Positions 24,218 to 36,556 of a stretch of 64,000 bases of DNA are shown one piece after another (positions within the stretch are counted from its first letter, which is position 1; each line of letters opens with the position of its first letter). The stretch comes from Amphirosellinia nigrospora (lineage: Eukaryota > Ascomycota > Sordariomycetes > Xylariales > Xylariaceae). Both the position numbers and the translations under genes were made by a program. The DNA lies in the NCBI GenBank assembly GCA_004123355.1, contig SCHM01000001.1, forward strand, positions 6,254,001 to 6,318,000, written 5' to 3'. The notes under the pieces are model-generated. The model did not search any database. It was not told the origin of the DNA and saw only the letters and a list, made by a program, of their open reading frames with translations.

Positions 24218-27200
24218 AACGAGTTGCGCATGCGTTGTCCAGCGTTCGTTGTCGCAGTATTAAGCCGAGCCTCTAAGTGGCGGGAGATATTTGATGTGAC
24301 GACCGAAGGAGAGAATCCCCTTATCGGGACGACAGGGAGGGCTCTTATCGGCAGACGCTAAAAGTGCACTAGGTACCTAAGTACCTATGCTATGGTCCGT
24401 GCTCCAGCGCGAGCAGACTCCCATTGCAAGAAGTAGATAGCTTAGGAGGGGTAGCACGAGATGAAGACAAGTAAAATATCAATGCAAGCAATGCTGCATC
24501 TACATCGGTGTAACAACTTTTTTCAGTAGTACGACACGCGTGGTTTCTTGCGGCTTTCGCTGCCTGGCGCATTCGTATCGCATTTCGTACCAAATCCAAC
24601 TTTCAACGTCCCCATTGTTTAATCTATACTCAATAAGCTGAAAAGTCCCAAATTTCCCACGAATTTAGTGAGCAAACCATTGCTGCTACACCCAGGTAAA
24701 TAGATTCTACTATCATAACGCCCGAACATTTATCTTTAAGAATAAAGATAAAGGAGAAAATTATTATCTATGATAATGGATGCTAACTCCAGTATAGCTT
24801 CCTAACAGCTTATCATCTCACTGCAACCATGTCTTGTCCTATGAGCGGGCGAATTGAAGACGTGAATTTTTATTCACCGCCTCACATAATCATACATATA
24901 CATGAATTTCGCATTCACCCCGCGCGCCAGGATTAAGCTGTTCCCAGCATATGCATTTCATGATCACGCTTGGGCAACCAGTCTGAGTCGAGTGTTCTCG
25001 GCAGTTCACATGCATTTGGGAAAGGCGTTCCACACCGCCTGCTATATAACGAGTGTTAAGGAACATAACCACCACTCACACCCTCGATATCCTTTAGCAA
25101 GTCTAACACACATTAGGAATCATGCAGCGATATAATGCGAGTCGATCAAAAAAGGCCAACGGGCCGCGGGTATCTACTATATATTTTATTATACCTTACA
25201 CAGGTAGGTAGGGACTCATGTTTTTGATACTTTGTATAAGCTCGGAGGCACGTGAGAACTTCTTGGTTGGCTAAAAGCTCCCGAGGTCATCCAGCCTTGC
25301 TAGTAAGGTTATTTTACACACCATGTACAAATACTATGTGGTAAGTGGGTTAGCTTCTTCCGGTTTTTTCTCCCCTGAGGTTGTCAAGGCTGGCCTACGA
25401 ACAGCTGCAGGTCATGCCTAGTGCCGGCGGACAGTCTAGAAGCGAGGCCGTCGATTTCGGTTGCACCGACAGGAAAACCTGGGGGTGGGTACGATGGGCT
25501 GAGCTTGCGGAGCATAATTACCCCTGATTGGCTGGTTCGGTGCTTGGTTCAGGAAGCTGAAACAAGTGAGACGTTGCCCATGCCACCCATGCCCAGGCAG
25601 ACCCAGGCTGTTCTAAAATTACCTGCTCTGATGGGGCCACTAAAGTAGTTTCCACTAATCTTAGCGTATTTGCCCCTCTTGCCTCCTTAGGCAATACAAT
25701 CGTTCCTGTTTGCTGACGACCTGGCTGACGACCTCTGCAACTTTCCAACCATCACCACAGCATGTTAATAGTAAATCAACAAGGGATGTTTTCGCTTATC
25801 GAACTCTAATGTGACATTATCTAGGTAGTAAGATCTTTATTGCTTTCCCGACTTCTATTATTCGCGCTTGTCGGCATGATGCTTTGCTTGTGACGAGTTT
25901 GAGGCAAAAAGTTATAGGTTAATAACGGCTAGCCCACTCGGTAGTCGTCGCCGTCAGCGCTGTAGATGATCGACATTACCACTTACAAAAGGGGGACACG
26001 GTGCTAGGATCGGACTGGATATAACGTGCTATGTATAACTATGGTTCCAGTGTAACTATATGTAATTTAGTAATTACACATACTTCATAATTTTACCATC
26101 GTCATCATCATCATCATCAGCAACATCAGAATCTGATTGACTGAGTTCCTTCCCGCTCCACTGTCATCCTCACTACCTACCCTAGGCAAAAACAGGGTCT
26201 CCAACTAACAAAAATTATGCCGGTACCTACTGTTCAGGGTAGGCATGGCTGGTACAAATCCAGAAGATTCCCTATTCCAGTAAGACATGACCCAAGAGCG
26301 TTACAGTAGGATGAAGGTGCAGGCTGACTGCTTCTTGTACTGCTTCTTGTGATATGATCATTCGATACCTAAGTATTGTCTGCGGGAGCTCGAATAATTG
26401 TTTCACGTAGAAATGATGATTATGGTGGCCACGATGTGTCCGATAATGCTCTTAGCCCATAGCCCATAACCCGATGTGTGCTGACCTAAACTTAGTGAAG
26501 GCTTGAGATTATGCGTTAGTACCTAGTGTAACGCCAGTGGTCACGAGGCTTTTGCTAGGGAAATATTAACCATACAATATGTATCATATACAAGTACTCT
26601 GTAGAATGAGCTCGATTATAATTAATTCTTAGATACAAGAAGGGGCTGATAGGGCCACGATTATGTGCTCGCTCTTGGGCCTGAGGCTCATGGTGATGGG
26701 TTCATGGTGATGGTTTGGTTTGTGCTAAAGGAGGGGATGAAGGGATCGCGCTAGTTCGCCACTTCGGGTGTCTGCACCATATCCTCAATTACTTTGAGCT
26801 AGACATGGCCATGAGAAAGACTAAAACTGGCAGGTAGTCCAGCCAGCCCGCTAAATAGCTAAATAGGGCCGCGCTGCCTTGCCTGTCCAATAGGGCGATT
26901 TGTTAACCGGCTCACTTAAGCTAATTCCCGAGGTCATTTGTGTCAAAGCGCATTGCTGTCGTGCAGGTACTAAGATTACATAGTATTTACCCAGCGTTCG
27001 GTCTAAATAGGGACGTCCCTTGTTCAGTCTTGTTGACGTTGTGGTTGCTTGCTGCGTTCCTAACCATCCTAACCATCCTGATGGGAGATCATCATGAGCT
27101 TACACCCTCTCAGCCCCGGTGGATTTGTGCCCCTTGCTCGTTATTATTTAGTCCAAGTTGTAGCGTACGGCAGATGACAGATCGGTCTTGGTATTAATTA

Positions 27201-27955
27201 CAGCAGGTATATTATTATCATGCTTTGGCTGTCGCTTTCTTTACCAGGATTTCTCGACGTCTTGAAGGTTATTTTCTTTTGTTTTTCACCTGCCAACTTT
27301 TTAGCTCATCCTATCCTATCCTACTGCATGCAGTCCGGCGACTCGTATATGTGCGTTTGACATTCTATCCCGCGCGCATCTTGACTTCGCCAACTACCGC
27401 CTCACATTGTTCCGTGCAGCCTACCTGCGGAATACATGTGTAGCCCCGTCTCATGACCCCTCGTCTTTCAGCCAGTCGACCCATCAAGATCACGTTGTTA
27501 AAATACCGTTTGGTACGCCTCGACTGGTAATGCGTGTATCCATATACTCGCGCCCTATAGGTAGTTAGCTCACCGGCATATTCGATTCGACTGGAATTGT
27601 CTTGAGGCATATTATCTATTAATTATTCGTTTCGTCAACTCCATACCGCCGCCTTTGTTGCTTTTACACCAACAGTCCATTAATACGGGAAACGCTTGAG
27701 GTTGTTTTATACGAGCTGCCCAGACCCAGATACCCTTGCCTGCTTGTTACAGCTTATACCCGCTGGCGAATTGTCTCCTGCAACCTACCCAACCCAGTAG
27801 CGACGCCTCATTACCCCCGATCGTCGTTAGGTACTGCTGCACGCCTAACAGCAGCCCACCCGCCATTTCAAACCCCCCAAGCCGCTATAAAACGCACGCG
27901 ACCACCGCCCGGCCTCGCTCCACGGGGCGAGATAGGCCCATTGTTCAGGCGATAA
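24218..27955. other. gene-poor interval with simple repeats
   Basis: No gene recognised. The part next to 24218 is the presumed promoter of the peptidase subunit. The window holds GGTACCTAAGTACCT near 24372, a (CAT)n run near 26103-26117, an imperfect tandem GGTTCATGGTGATGG near 26691-26715, and C-rich sequence before the FHA-RING gene. Short frames such as 25421-25648 and 26940-27197 have no domain. Confidence 0.45.
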
Positions 27956-29834
27956 ATGTTGTCCCAACCCGCAGGCGTTCCGTCGCCTACCCTTTTCGAC
28001 CCCCTTGCTTCTTCCGCCTCCTCACCACCAACGTCATCCGCGCGACGACGCCTGAGCGGCCTCATCAACCTCCGCAGCTACGCCGCCAATTCGCTCCTTT
28101 CCAGCCGTGAGTCCGCCAGCTCTCGAAATCCTAACCGCCACAGCTTTCACGGCGGCCTCTTTCGCTCTTCGTCCAACCGGGGCAACAGCACCACTCGTGC
28201 ACGCTCCAACACCCCTCTTCCACCAACCAGGAGAGTCGACCCTCGCTGCTACTATTTCGGATGCCCTCAATCTCAATAGCTCGGATTACCTGACAGGGCC
28301 GCTTTCCATACTCTCGACACGGCAATAGTCGAACCCGTTCCCGCGCCAGCGCCCGCCGCGATACCAACCGCAGCTCGAGTCCCGACAATCGTCGCTTCAG
28401 CACTCGCTTCAGTGAGGCGGCCGCAGCGGCCTTGTTGCAAGAGAGGTCTTTACTGACTTCGAGCCCCGAGCCAGAGTCGCCTGTGCCTGTGGTCGACGTA
28501 GATATGACAAGGTCGCGTTCGGCAACGCTAGGAACTTTAAGTGAAATGCCCAACGAATCTCTCCCCTCCATCCGCCTGTCGGCTTTTTACGATCCGCGGG
28601 CGACCCGTCCTTCCTTGTCCTTCACCCCGGTCGCGCGCACTTTGCCAACCGGCAAGGAGACGATCAAGGTCGGCCGCTATTCAGAGCGAGAAAACCATGC
28701 TCCCGTTCCCATGAATTCTCCGTCGGCCGCGCCGGTTGGTTTCAAGAGCAAGGTCGTCAGTCGCCGCCATTGCGAATTCTGGTTTGAGAAGGGAAAGTGG
28801 TACATCAAGGATGTCAAGAGCTCATCGGGCACGTTTCTCAACCACATACGACTGAGCGCCCCAGCGACCGAATCCAAGCCATATCCCGTCAACGATGGCG
28901 ATATTGTGCAGCTGGGAATAGATTTCAAGGGTGGCGAGGAAATGATCTACCGATGTGTTAAGATGCGCATCGAATTAAACAGAGGCTGGCAGGCAAAGCC
29001 CAACACCTTTAAGTATGTCTTCCGGCGCCGAACATTATTCGAGCGCAAACTCGGCTTAGCAACAGCTTACTAACAGCATTGTAGTATGGCAACTCACAAA
29101 CGCTTGAGAGATTTAACAATAGGGACAACGGCATCTACATCTACATCCACAGCTGAATCTTCACATACCCAAGACTGTTCGATCTGCTTAAATGCAATTG
29201 CGGTACGTTCCCAACCACTCAAATGAAGCGTACGATGTAATATCGAGCGTACTAACGCCATCCGTAGCCGTGTCAATCACTTTTCGTTGCTCCGTGCTCT
29301 CACACGTGGCATTATAAGTGCATCCGCGAAATGTTACAGGGCCCCTCGTGGCCTATTTTTATGTGTCCTAACTGCCGAGCTACCGCCGATCTTGATGCTG
29401 AAGTTGAGGAGCCTCAACCAGACGAGTGGCAACAACTCCCAGAGGAGAAGGCCGAAGATGAAGCAGCCCAGACAAGTAATGCGGCAATACCTTCGGGGTC
29501 GCAATCCAATGGTGCGACGCAGGCTAACCAAAGGGATCCCAACGAAACAACGATGATGCATTTTGAAAATACAACATCGCCTCAGGCACCTGCTAATGCT
29601 TTAAGGCATGCAATGTCTGATCCTGTCCCTATCCCTAATACATCCCAACGAAGGACACCGTCACCAACCCGAAATGGTCTATTAAGTGCCCATGAAGGAC
29701 CGATTACGCCTAGAAACGATGCCGGTCCATGGGTATTTGACGGTAATCCGGCACGCATCTCTCAAGAAAGCACGAGAAGGAGTGGGATGGCAAGTTTGAA
29801 TGCTGCAGCACAGACTGGACCGAACCAAATATAG
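27956..29834 (+). CDS. FHA-RING E3 ubiquitin ligase, Dma1-like
   Basis: Dma1-type ligases bind phosphothreonine through an FHA domain and ubiquitinate targets at the spindle and septin checkpoint. Certain exons: a region ending at 29012, then 29085-29202, then 29268-29834. The FHA domain lies at about 28650-28990 (KVGRYSER, SKVVSRRHCEFWFEKGKWYI, SSSGTFLNHIRLS, NDGDIVQLGIDFKGG). The RING is split by an intron: DCSICLNAIA, then PCQSLFVAPCSHTWHYKC, then FMCPNC. The acidic, Ser/Pro-rich tail has several SP/TP sites. The N-terminus is less certain. The frame from ATG 27956 (MLSQPAGVPSPTLFDP) must connect to GNSRTRSRASARRD at 28321 either through a weak intron 28235-28296 or through two base shifts, because a third frame there also reads as protein (ISDALNLNSSDYLTGPL). 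Confidence 0.82.
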
Positions 29835-31223
29835 GATCTTGATCGATCCCTGTCTAATATGAACATGCATGGATCTGTGAGGCAATAACAGCGGTTGCTC
29901 TCTGATAGATCTCTGGAAGTTAAATACTCAGTGAAACAACAGGGGCAGTCCCGATATTTGGGCTGGGGGAATAATCAACTCGCCAAGGGCAGTTTGCATG
30001 GCGTCTCGCCCGGTGGGAAAAGTGTAGTATGACAATTATTATGAGACGATGACGGGCATTACAACTCGATTGCATTAGTGGTAGGTATAAGAAGGAATCA
30101 TGTCCATACGAGGGTTATAGCATGGAGCGAGTACTTATGTCTTTCAAAGGACGGATGGCAGTCCTTACCAATATCCAAATACCCAGTGAATACTTACCCG
30201 TGAAGCAATTCATGCCGATTGCTTCGATTGTTTCAATATCTGTTCTAAACATCACTGACACTGCAGAGTACGGTCAAAGCCTAACCAGATCGAGATTGTG
30301 TAAACCAAACTCAGAGATAGTGGTTCATTATTTGAATGATACGATACTCTATACGTTAGAAGCAGTGCAACCATGTTATCATCGATCAAGATCTTATTTT
30401 CATATTTCAACTATCTAGATACCTTTATTTTAAGGGTATGTTCTTTAACTGAGGTAAGACGATAGTTACAACGTATTTTATCGCCTTCAAGTCTGTTATA
30501 AGCGTCGGTGTGCATCACCTCTGTTTAAGAAACTTAGCATCGAATTATATACAACGAGGATATTTATGATGATAGGATCAATAAAGCAATGACGGCTTTT
30601 CTTGTAAACACAACCTCTAAAGTTAACTGAGACGTTGTATTTAATTGTATGTATATCTTTGATCGCAGGACTACCTGCCTTATGTTCATCATTGATTACA
30701 TAAGTTACACAGATACGCGATCTACGAATAGCGAGGCGGCCAGCACTACCTTAGCTCAGGTTTAGATAGCGTCCAAGCCGGCCGATATAGGCTCCTCAGC
30801 TGGGAGATCTAGCCTAGACTAGGGCTGCGATGCGACCTCGGATGAAATTCTCAAGTGGGTCCGAATCGCGCGTGGTTAACTACCTAGCGCGAATATCTTT
30901 CAATGCAGTCAGATCTCGGGTGCCGGTGATCTCATAATAGCCTTCCACTTACTTACATTCATTTATAGATTTGTCAAAGCCTTTATTTGCCATGACCACT
31001 TCAGAGACGGCCCGGACCTAATGCAGAAATAACCTTACCTGTGCGCCAAGTCTCAGCCAGCCTTTAAGTCCCGGTCCCGGGTCGACTAGCTCCTCCGAAA
31101 GTGGCCGCTTCTGGCCGCCCAACCAGCTGTTCGTTGTCCGCTGCCGCCGTCTTCTTCACGTCTCTGCTACAACATTCACGACTGAATTGCCCATTGGTGC
31201 GTGACCGAAGACACGGGGGCGCC
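29835..31223. other. intergenic, no gene recognised
   Basis: Holds the 3' region of the ubiquitin-ligase gene and the promoter of the carrier gene. 30,100-30,700 is AT-rich. The 98-codon frame at 30122-30418 has no recognisable feature. Confidence 0.45.
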
Positions 31224-32563
31224 ATGTCGACCACTGCTGGGTAAGTTGCGTTGTCCTGCATTGCGCTGTGTTGCGCTCTTTGGGCGATTCACCAATCCCT
31301 CTCTTCAACCGGCTGACCCGGAGATATAGAGCCTTCATAGCTGGCGGCATCGCCGCCTGCGGCGCCGTCACGGCCACGCACCCTTTCGAGACGGTCAAGA
31401 TCCGGTATGCAACCTCCTCCTCCTCCTCCTCCTCCTCCTCTCCTCCTCCTCCTCCTCCTCCTCCTCCTCTCTCCTCCTCTCCTCCTCCTCCTCCCTCCCT
31501 CCTAGGCGATCTCGAGGCCGCGGCACCGTGAGCAGAATGTTGCAGGTATAGAGCTGGGTAGTGAGTGGGCTGACGCAATGGTCGTGACGCAAACAGAATG
31601 CAGTTGCAGGGCGAGCTCAAATCGAAGGGTCATCAACCACACCACTACCGAGGCCCCTTCCATGGCGTCAGCGTCATCGTCCGGAATGAGGGCGTTCGAG
31701 GGATTTATAGGGGTCTAGGGTGCGCATACGTATACCAGCTCCTGCTGAATGGGTGTCGGTTAGGCTTTTACGAGCCCATGCGACATAGGCTTGCCTCGCT
31801 CCTCCTCAACGACGGCGCCAAGCAGAACCTCGGTATCAACATGTTCTGCGGTGCGTCGTCAGGCGTTCTCGGGGCTGTCGCCGGCTCCCCCTTTTTCCTC
31901 GTCAAGACTCGTCTCCAGAGCTACTCACCCTTTCTACCCGTCGGCACCCAGCATAACTACCGTAATGCCGTCGATGGCATGGGCCAGATTTACAAGGCCG
32001 AGGGCGTGACTGGTCTCTACAGGGGTGTAGGTGCGGCCATGATCCGTACCGGCTTCGGCAGCTCCGTACAGCTGCCCACCTATTTCTTCGCGAAGAGGAT
32101 GCTCACGAAGCATGTGGGTCTGGAAGAGGGCGCGCCACTGCACTTAGCGAGCAGTACCGTGTCAGGTTTCGTGGTTTGCTGTTTTATGCACCCGCCAGGT
32201 GAGCCTCTTATTCTACCGTGTGCTTGAACGGTCATGAAATCCTGAATCTGGCTATAATCGAAGCACTAATTTCCAAATAATACAAAACACAATGTGGAGT
32301 GCTAACACATAATGTTAACAGATACGATCATGTCCCGTCTTTACAACCAGCACGGTGATCTGTACAAGGGTGTTTTCGACTGCTTAGGCAAGACGATCCG
32401 CACTGAGGGCCTTCTCGCCATCTACAAGGGCTTCTTGCCCCATCTGGCTCGAATATTGCCTCACACCATCCTGACGCTCAGTCTTGCAGAGCAGACAAAC
32501 AAGCTCATCCGCAAGGTTGAATCAAAGATATTACCCGCCTCCGAGTTTGGCAATGCTCCATAG
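31224..32563 (+). CDS. oac1: mitochondrial oxaloacetate carrier (Oac1-type, SLC25 family)
   Basis: An inner-membrane carrier; yeast Oac1 moves oxaloacetate, sulfate and isopropylmalate. Exons: 31224-31240, 31330-31404, 31597-32198, 32322-32563; all phases agree, 311 aa. The three SLC25 repeats show PFETVKIR, PFFLVKTR and PPDTIMSR at the ends of the odd helices. GSPFFLVKTRLQSYSP followed by PVGTQHNYRNA is typical of the Oac1 subfamily. The first exon codes only MSTTAG minus one base. Intron 2 (192 bases) contains a (TCC)n microsatellite. The gene is convergent with the Ncs2/Ctu2 gene, with 523 bases between stops. Confidence 0.92.
31413..31503. repeat. (TCC)n microsatellite in carrier intron 2
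   Basis: About 90 bases of interrupted TCC repeats just inside the donor of intron 2 of the oxaloacetate carrier. The minus strand reads as a long poly-Glu/Arg/Gly frame, which is an artefact. The length should vary between strains. Confidence 0.95.
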
Positions 32564-33086
32564 AGCCAAGCCATTAAGGAGAGCGATCTACTGTCAAGTT
32601 CACGATAGACATGTGAGGGTCTTACTCAGCAACGATGTCGAGAAAACTTAGAAAACAAACTCAAAAGCGCAAGCATAATTCAGCGGGCGGAATTTATGGC
32701 AGTATGTGGCTTAGATGGCATTAGGACCGGCGGCGCGGATTCGGGTGGAAGTTCCTAGACGGTAAAATTACTCCTGGATATATGGAAGATGAGATGGTCT
32801 CGATCCATATAGGTAGGCGTCGCATTCCAATTTATGATCCGGAGTCCTGGGCATTATTAGACAGACAAAAGCTTATTGCAGAGTTTTGGGCAAGGCGGTA
32901 GATAGATAAGCATGTCTGCGCGAGTCCAGGAAGACATAGAAATATGTATATAATACATGAAGAAACAACAGGATGTGCATAGACACCTGTATTGTCACTT
33001 CGAGCATATTTTCTCTCGGTCAATATGTTCAGGCATTGCTTCAAGTGAATACGCTCTCTTCATATAGCGGGCTTTATTTTCACTAT
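32564..33086. other. intergenic between convergent stops
   Basis: The 3' untranslated regions of the carrier (+) and Ncs2/Ctu2 (-) genes. Nothing else is seen. Confidence 0.5.
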
Positions 33087-34434
33087 CTACCCCTTCACAG
33101 ACCTCTCGCATCCGTAACATAGCTTACTCTTACTACTCGCCAAGCCATTTGCGTCGGCTTCCCCGATCTCCCCCTTCCAGCGCTCGTCGCCCAGGGGATC
33201 CAGCCCCTCGCCGCACAGTCCGCACTGTCGCCCGCCCGAGGTCGTCCGGTTCAGCTTCCCCGTCGTCCGCACCACGTTGGCCACGACGCTCGGGTACGAC
33301 GCCTCCACGTCTGCGAAATACCGCGCCACGACATCATCCAGGCTCAAATCGCGGTGCGAGACCACGGCCGCCGCGCGGGACGGCGATGATGACGAGATGG
33401 TAGGGAAGAGGTCCGTCAATGGACCTGCCGCGGAGCTAGCGATGGAGAGGTAGGTCAGGATCTCTTTTCCGAAGACCTCGCGGAGGGGACTGTAGATCTG
33501 TATCGTGTCGGCGCCGCCGTTGGTCTGTGAGGGGAGGGAGGATGTGAGATCCCCCGCGTCGTCGCCGTCCGCGATGGCCCGCGGCAGGGGAAACGCCCCG
33601 TCGTTCACGAGCCACGGGATCCCGAAACCCCGCCCCTTGGCCGCCTCGGAGAGCGTCAGCTGGGCCAGCGACGTCGTGTTGTACCCCAGCAGCACCACGC
33701 CGCAGTCGTGAGCGGCGGCCGCCGCGAACAGCGCGTGCCGCGTCAACAGGCGCGAGACGTCCGCGCGCGCGCTGGGGGAGGGGAGGTGGGAGAGCAGGGC
33801 CGCGAGGCGCTGCGAGGGGGGCAGGGATGGGTCTTGCGCGGGTAGCGAGGTCCAGTCTATCTCTCGTGACGAGAGGATGCTGGATAGTGGGACTTTGTGG
33901 ATTGTTAGGTCTGGGAAGTGTGCGGCGAATGCATCTGAGGGTTGTGTAGGGTCCTCCGTGCTTGTGCTGGGTGAAGAGGGGGATGTAGTTGTAGCTAACG
34001 GCGATGATGCCGTCGTCGTCCTCCTCTCATTGACGTCGACGTCGACATCGACATCGACAAACACCGGTACCACCTCGAGATTGACGCGCCGCCTCCTCTC
34101 GCGCTGCCTGCGCGCGTTCTCGTTGAGGATATGCAGCAGCGCCGTCGACGAGGGCCCGCGCGACAGCGCAAGTAGATAGCGCTGCGGGTGCGATGGTACT
34201 ATCCGCCCCCGCGTCTCGCGCTGCAGCACCTCGAGTCGCTTGACGGCTTTGGTGGCGACGAAGATGGTGAAACATGTCCTATTGATGAAATCAGACCAAA
34301 AGATCTGCTGGAAGAAAGGGTATGGGAAGTTTATAAACGTACTCGCATACTGCGTCGGAGCGCAGGTCTAATACCCCGTCTTGCTCTTTGCACCGTGTGC
34401 AGAGCGGGGGTGCCGCTTTCGGTTCTGCGGTCAT
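33087..34434 (-). CDS. ncs2: cytoplasmic tRNA 2-thiolation protein 2 (Ncs2/Ctu2)
   Basis: Partner of Ncs6/Ctu1 in the 2-thiolation of wobble uridine in cytosolic Lys, Glu and Gln tRNAs. Exons: 34434-34343 and 34278-33087, 427 aa. It starts MTAEPKAAPPLCTRCK (N-terminal CxxC), followed by the degenerate PP-loop region LALSRGPSSTALLHIL, where the catalytic SGGxDS is lost as usual for Ctu2. It ends CGLCGEGLDPLGDERW and SKLCYGCER, the C-terminal zinc-binding pairs. An acidic run VDVDVDVDVN from a GAC/GTC repeat follows the PP-loop. The coding strand is GC-rich. It shares the minus strand with the kinase-like gene upstream (363 bases apart). Confidence 0.92.
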
Positions 34435-34797
34435 GGTAGAAATTCTAAAAAGAATTGTAGAGTCTGGCCTTTATCCTATGAGATAGCGAGTTTAAATTTC
34501 TTGTAGTTTTATATAAGCTAGATTATTCTTGACGTGGAATAAAATCAGACTTGCTTGTACTTGACTCACTTTTTGAACGGGGTGGGGATTTTTTTTCAAG
34601 TGAATTGCAGCAGTGTAAGTAGTGTTCTGACTGACCCCCTAAAAGCGGTCCCGGGTAGGCTTTGCTACTTGAGGTTCAAAATAAAACGATACAGACTTTT
34701 CTCACGAAGAATAGACCGTAAAATAAATTTGATTCGATGGATATGCATAGTTAAGATATGACGTCATTTCGCTTTCTTATTCATAAGTCTAATTATC
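34435..34797. other. intergenic, AT-rich
   Basis: Upstream region of Ncs2/Ctu2 and downstream region of the kinase-like gene, which end and start on the same strand. No gene is seen. Confidence 0.5.
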
Positions 34798-36049
34798 TTA
34801 TGAAGTCGACTGGAATAGACACGCCAAGTCGCCTCCTCGAAACCACTCGCGGTCCTTCTCCCACGCATGGACTATAATATCTCTACCTGTGCGGGCGACC
34901 ATTTCCACCTGCTCCGGCGTCCCCCAGCCCTGAACCGATGTCCCGAAACTTATCAGATGTGCTCCGACCTGGATCGCCGTTCGGAACGCGAAGTCATCGC
35001 TCACTGCACCGTAGCCTTCCACGAACCCCTGCAATATCCATAAGCCGGCAGTGATGTTTTTATAGAGCTTCAATTCGTATAGTTCGGCGATCATCTGCCC
35101 CACGTCGAGGCTCGTTACCCCTATCTGCGACATCTCCCAGTCGATGACGAACAAGGTAAGGTCATCCCCTTGCTGGATGAGCGTCTGTAAGAGAACGCTT
35201 CAAGTGCTGTTAGAATGGCACCCCTTCGCGACATAGCAGATACGAGGAAATACTCACTTCCCGGTCCAAAAGTCGCCGTGGATGACCTGTAGCCGGCTCT
35301 CGTCTTCGAGCTCTTTGGCGGCCATGTCTTTGACCTTCTCAAACACCTCCTTCGCCTCGCTTAGGATTGCGGGGAACTGTGCGACGCGGTCGAGGAGCCA
35401 CGAGTAGTTGATGGCGTGCTTCAACTTCTGAATGTCAGTGTTTCCGGCCACCGTCTTGCGCAGGTCCGCCTGCGTCGCGGACCAGGTGTGGAAGTTCCGC
35501 AGCCACTTGCCGAGGGCGCGGCCGAGCTGGAGACATTGCGGGCGCAGGTCGTCGGGGGTATCGGCTGGAAAAGTCCGGAGGGCATGTGTCTTGAGATCGC
35601 AACCATAAGGTAGAAACTCTTGGAACTGCGTGTTGTTCTGCTCGTCGAAGTGGTAGAACTTGGGCGTCCTCACGACGAAGTTGAAGTCCTTGTTTGCTTC
35701 TGCCTTTCCCTCAATTGGAAATTTAGATAGTGCCCTCAGACACTCTTCTTCGATCCGCTTTATTATTCAGTTAGCCTGGCATTCTCAAAAGGTAGGTATG
35801 GCTTCAGGGGCGTCGCCTTACACAGCGAAGCAATGTCAACTTAAAGCTTGGTGAGTTGGCGATATAGTCTTCGCTATGCTTGATGAGAACGTCATCCGTG
35901 CCATCGGCAAGGGGTTTCTTCAGGATTGCATGGTAGATAAAGTTGGCTGTGCCTCCTGACAGCGCCACCAACGATGTGGCTGCATATGGGGTCTGCTCCA
36001 GATCTGCCAGGACCTTTGACTTGATCTTGTCCCGAGCCGCTGCATCCAT
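34798..36049 (-). CDS. APH/choline-kinase-fold phosphotransferase family protein
   Basis: Exons: 36049-35822, 35757-35258, 35197-34798; all phases agree, 375 aa. An ATP-loop-like strand (LVALSGGTANFIYHA) sits near residue 30. The catalytic loop reads VIHGDFWTGNVLL (Asp and Asn of the HGDxxxxN pattern), with the Asn codon split by the second intron. The metal-binding segment follows as LFVIDWEMSQIG. This is the layout of the phosphotransferase enzyme family that includes aminoglycoside, choline and methylthioribose kinases. The substrate cannot be read from sequence. No signal peptide or membrane segment. The second acceptor is AAG at 35198, not the CAG 13 bases further on, because only the former keeps the frame. 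Confidence 0.87.
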
Positions 36050-36155
36050 AATGATTTACAGTATTAAAAGGTTGTGTTGAGTTCCCTGAGGGCCGTGTTC
36101 TCTTTTTGGAAACTGATCATCTAGTAAGTTGACATTTTTGTTATTTATTTAGGCA

Positions 36156-36203
36156 GCTGAATCATTCTGAATCATAGTGTTGAGCTGAATCATTTTGAAT
36201 CAT
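36156..36203. repeat. direct repeat, two 20-base copies
   Basis: GCTGAATCATTCTGAATCAT at 36156-36175 recurs with one change at 36184-36203. Each unit itself holds TGAATCAT-like halves. Confidence 0.8.
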
Positions 36204-36524
36204 GGCATCGAGAAATGCAACTAGTGCCTGGTAGAGTTACTTCGTCGGCCAATACCCACATAGAATCATCGTGCTACAGCGCTTAGTTAAACAATACGAT
36301 CGTGTCGTCGCATAGGTGCTAACCAGAAGGAAGGTATCTACTACTGAATATAAAGACTTATGACTTCGGAAGGTAGCTTCCTTTATTTAAAAGCTAGGGA
36401 GTAATCAACTTCCTAACCATCTATGATTATGTCATGTGATAAACAATAAATAAGGAGAAGAAGGAAATTGGAAATGCTATACATACCACTCCCTCTAGTC
36501 TTCAATTATTAGAAGGGCGCCCGA

Positions 36525-36556
36525 GAAGCGCGGGGACGAAGCGCGGGACGAAGCGC
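36525..36556. repeat. short tandem GAAGCGC-containing repeat
   Basis: Three copies of GAAGCGC spaced 12-13 bases apart in a GC-rich patch inside AT-rich DNA. Confidence 0.7.

Noticed and set aside
31156-31620. A Glu/Gly/Arg-rich frame on the minus strand
   Set aside because: It is an artefact of the TCC microsatellite and the carrier exons on the other strand.
35184-35258. A frameshift in the APH-fold gene at the HGDFWTG motif
   Set aside because: Using the AAG acceptor at 35198 instead of the later CAG restores the frame and gives the expected TGNVLL.
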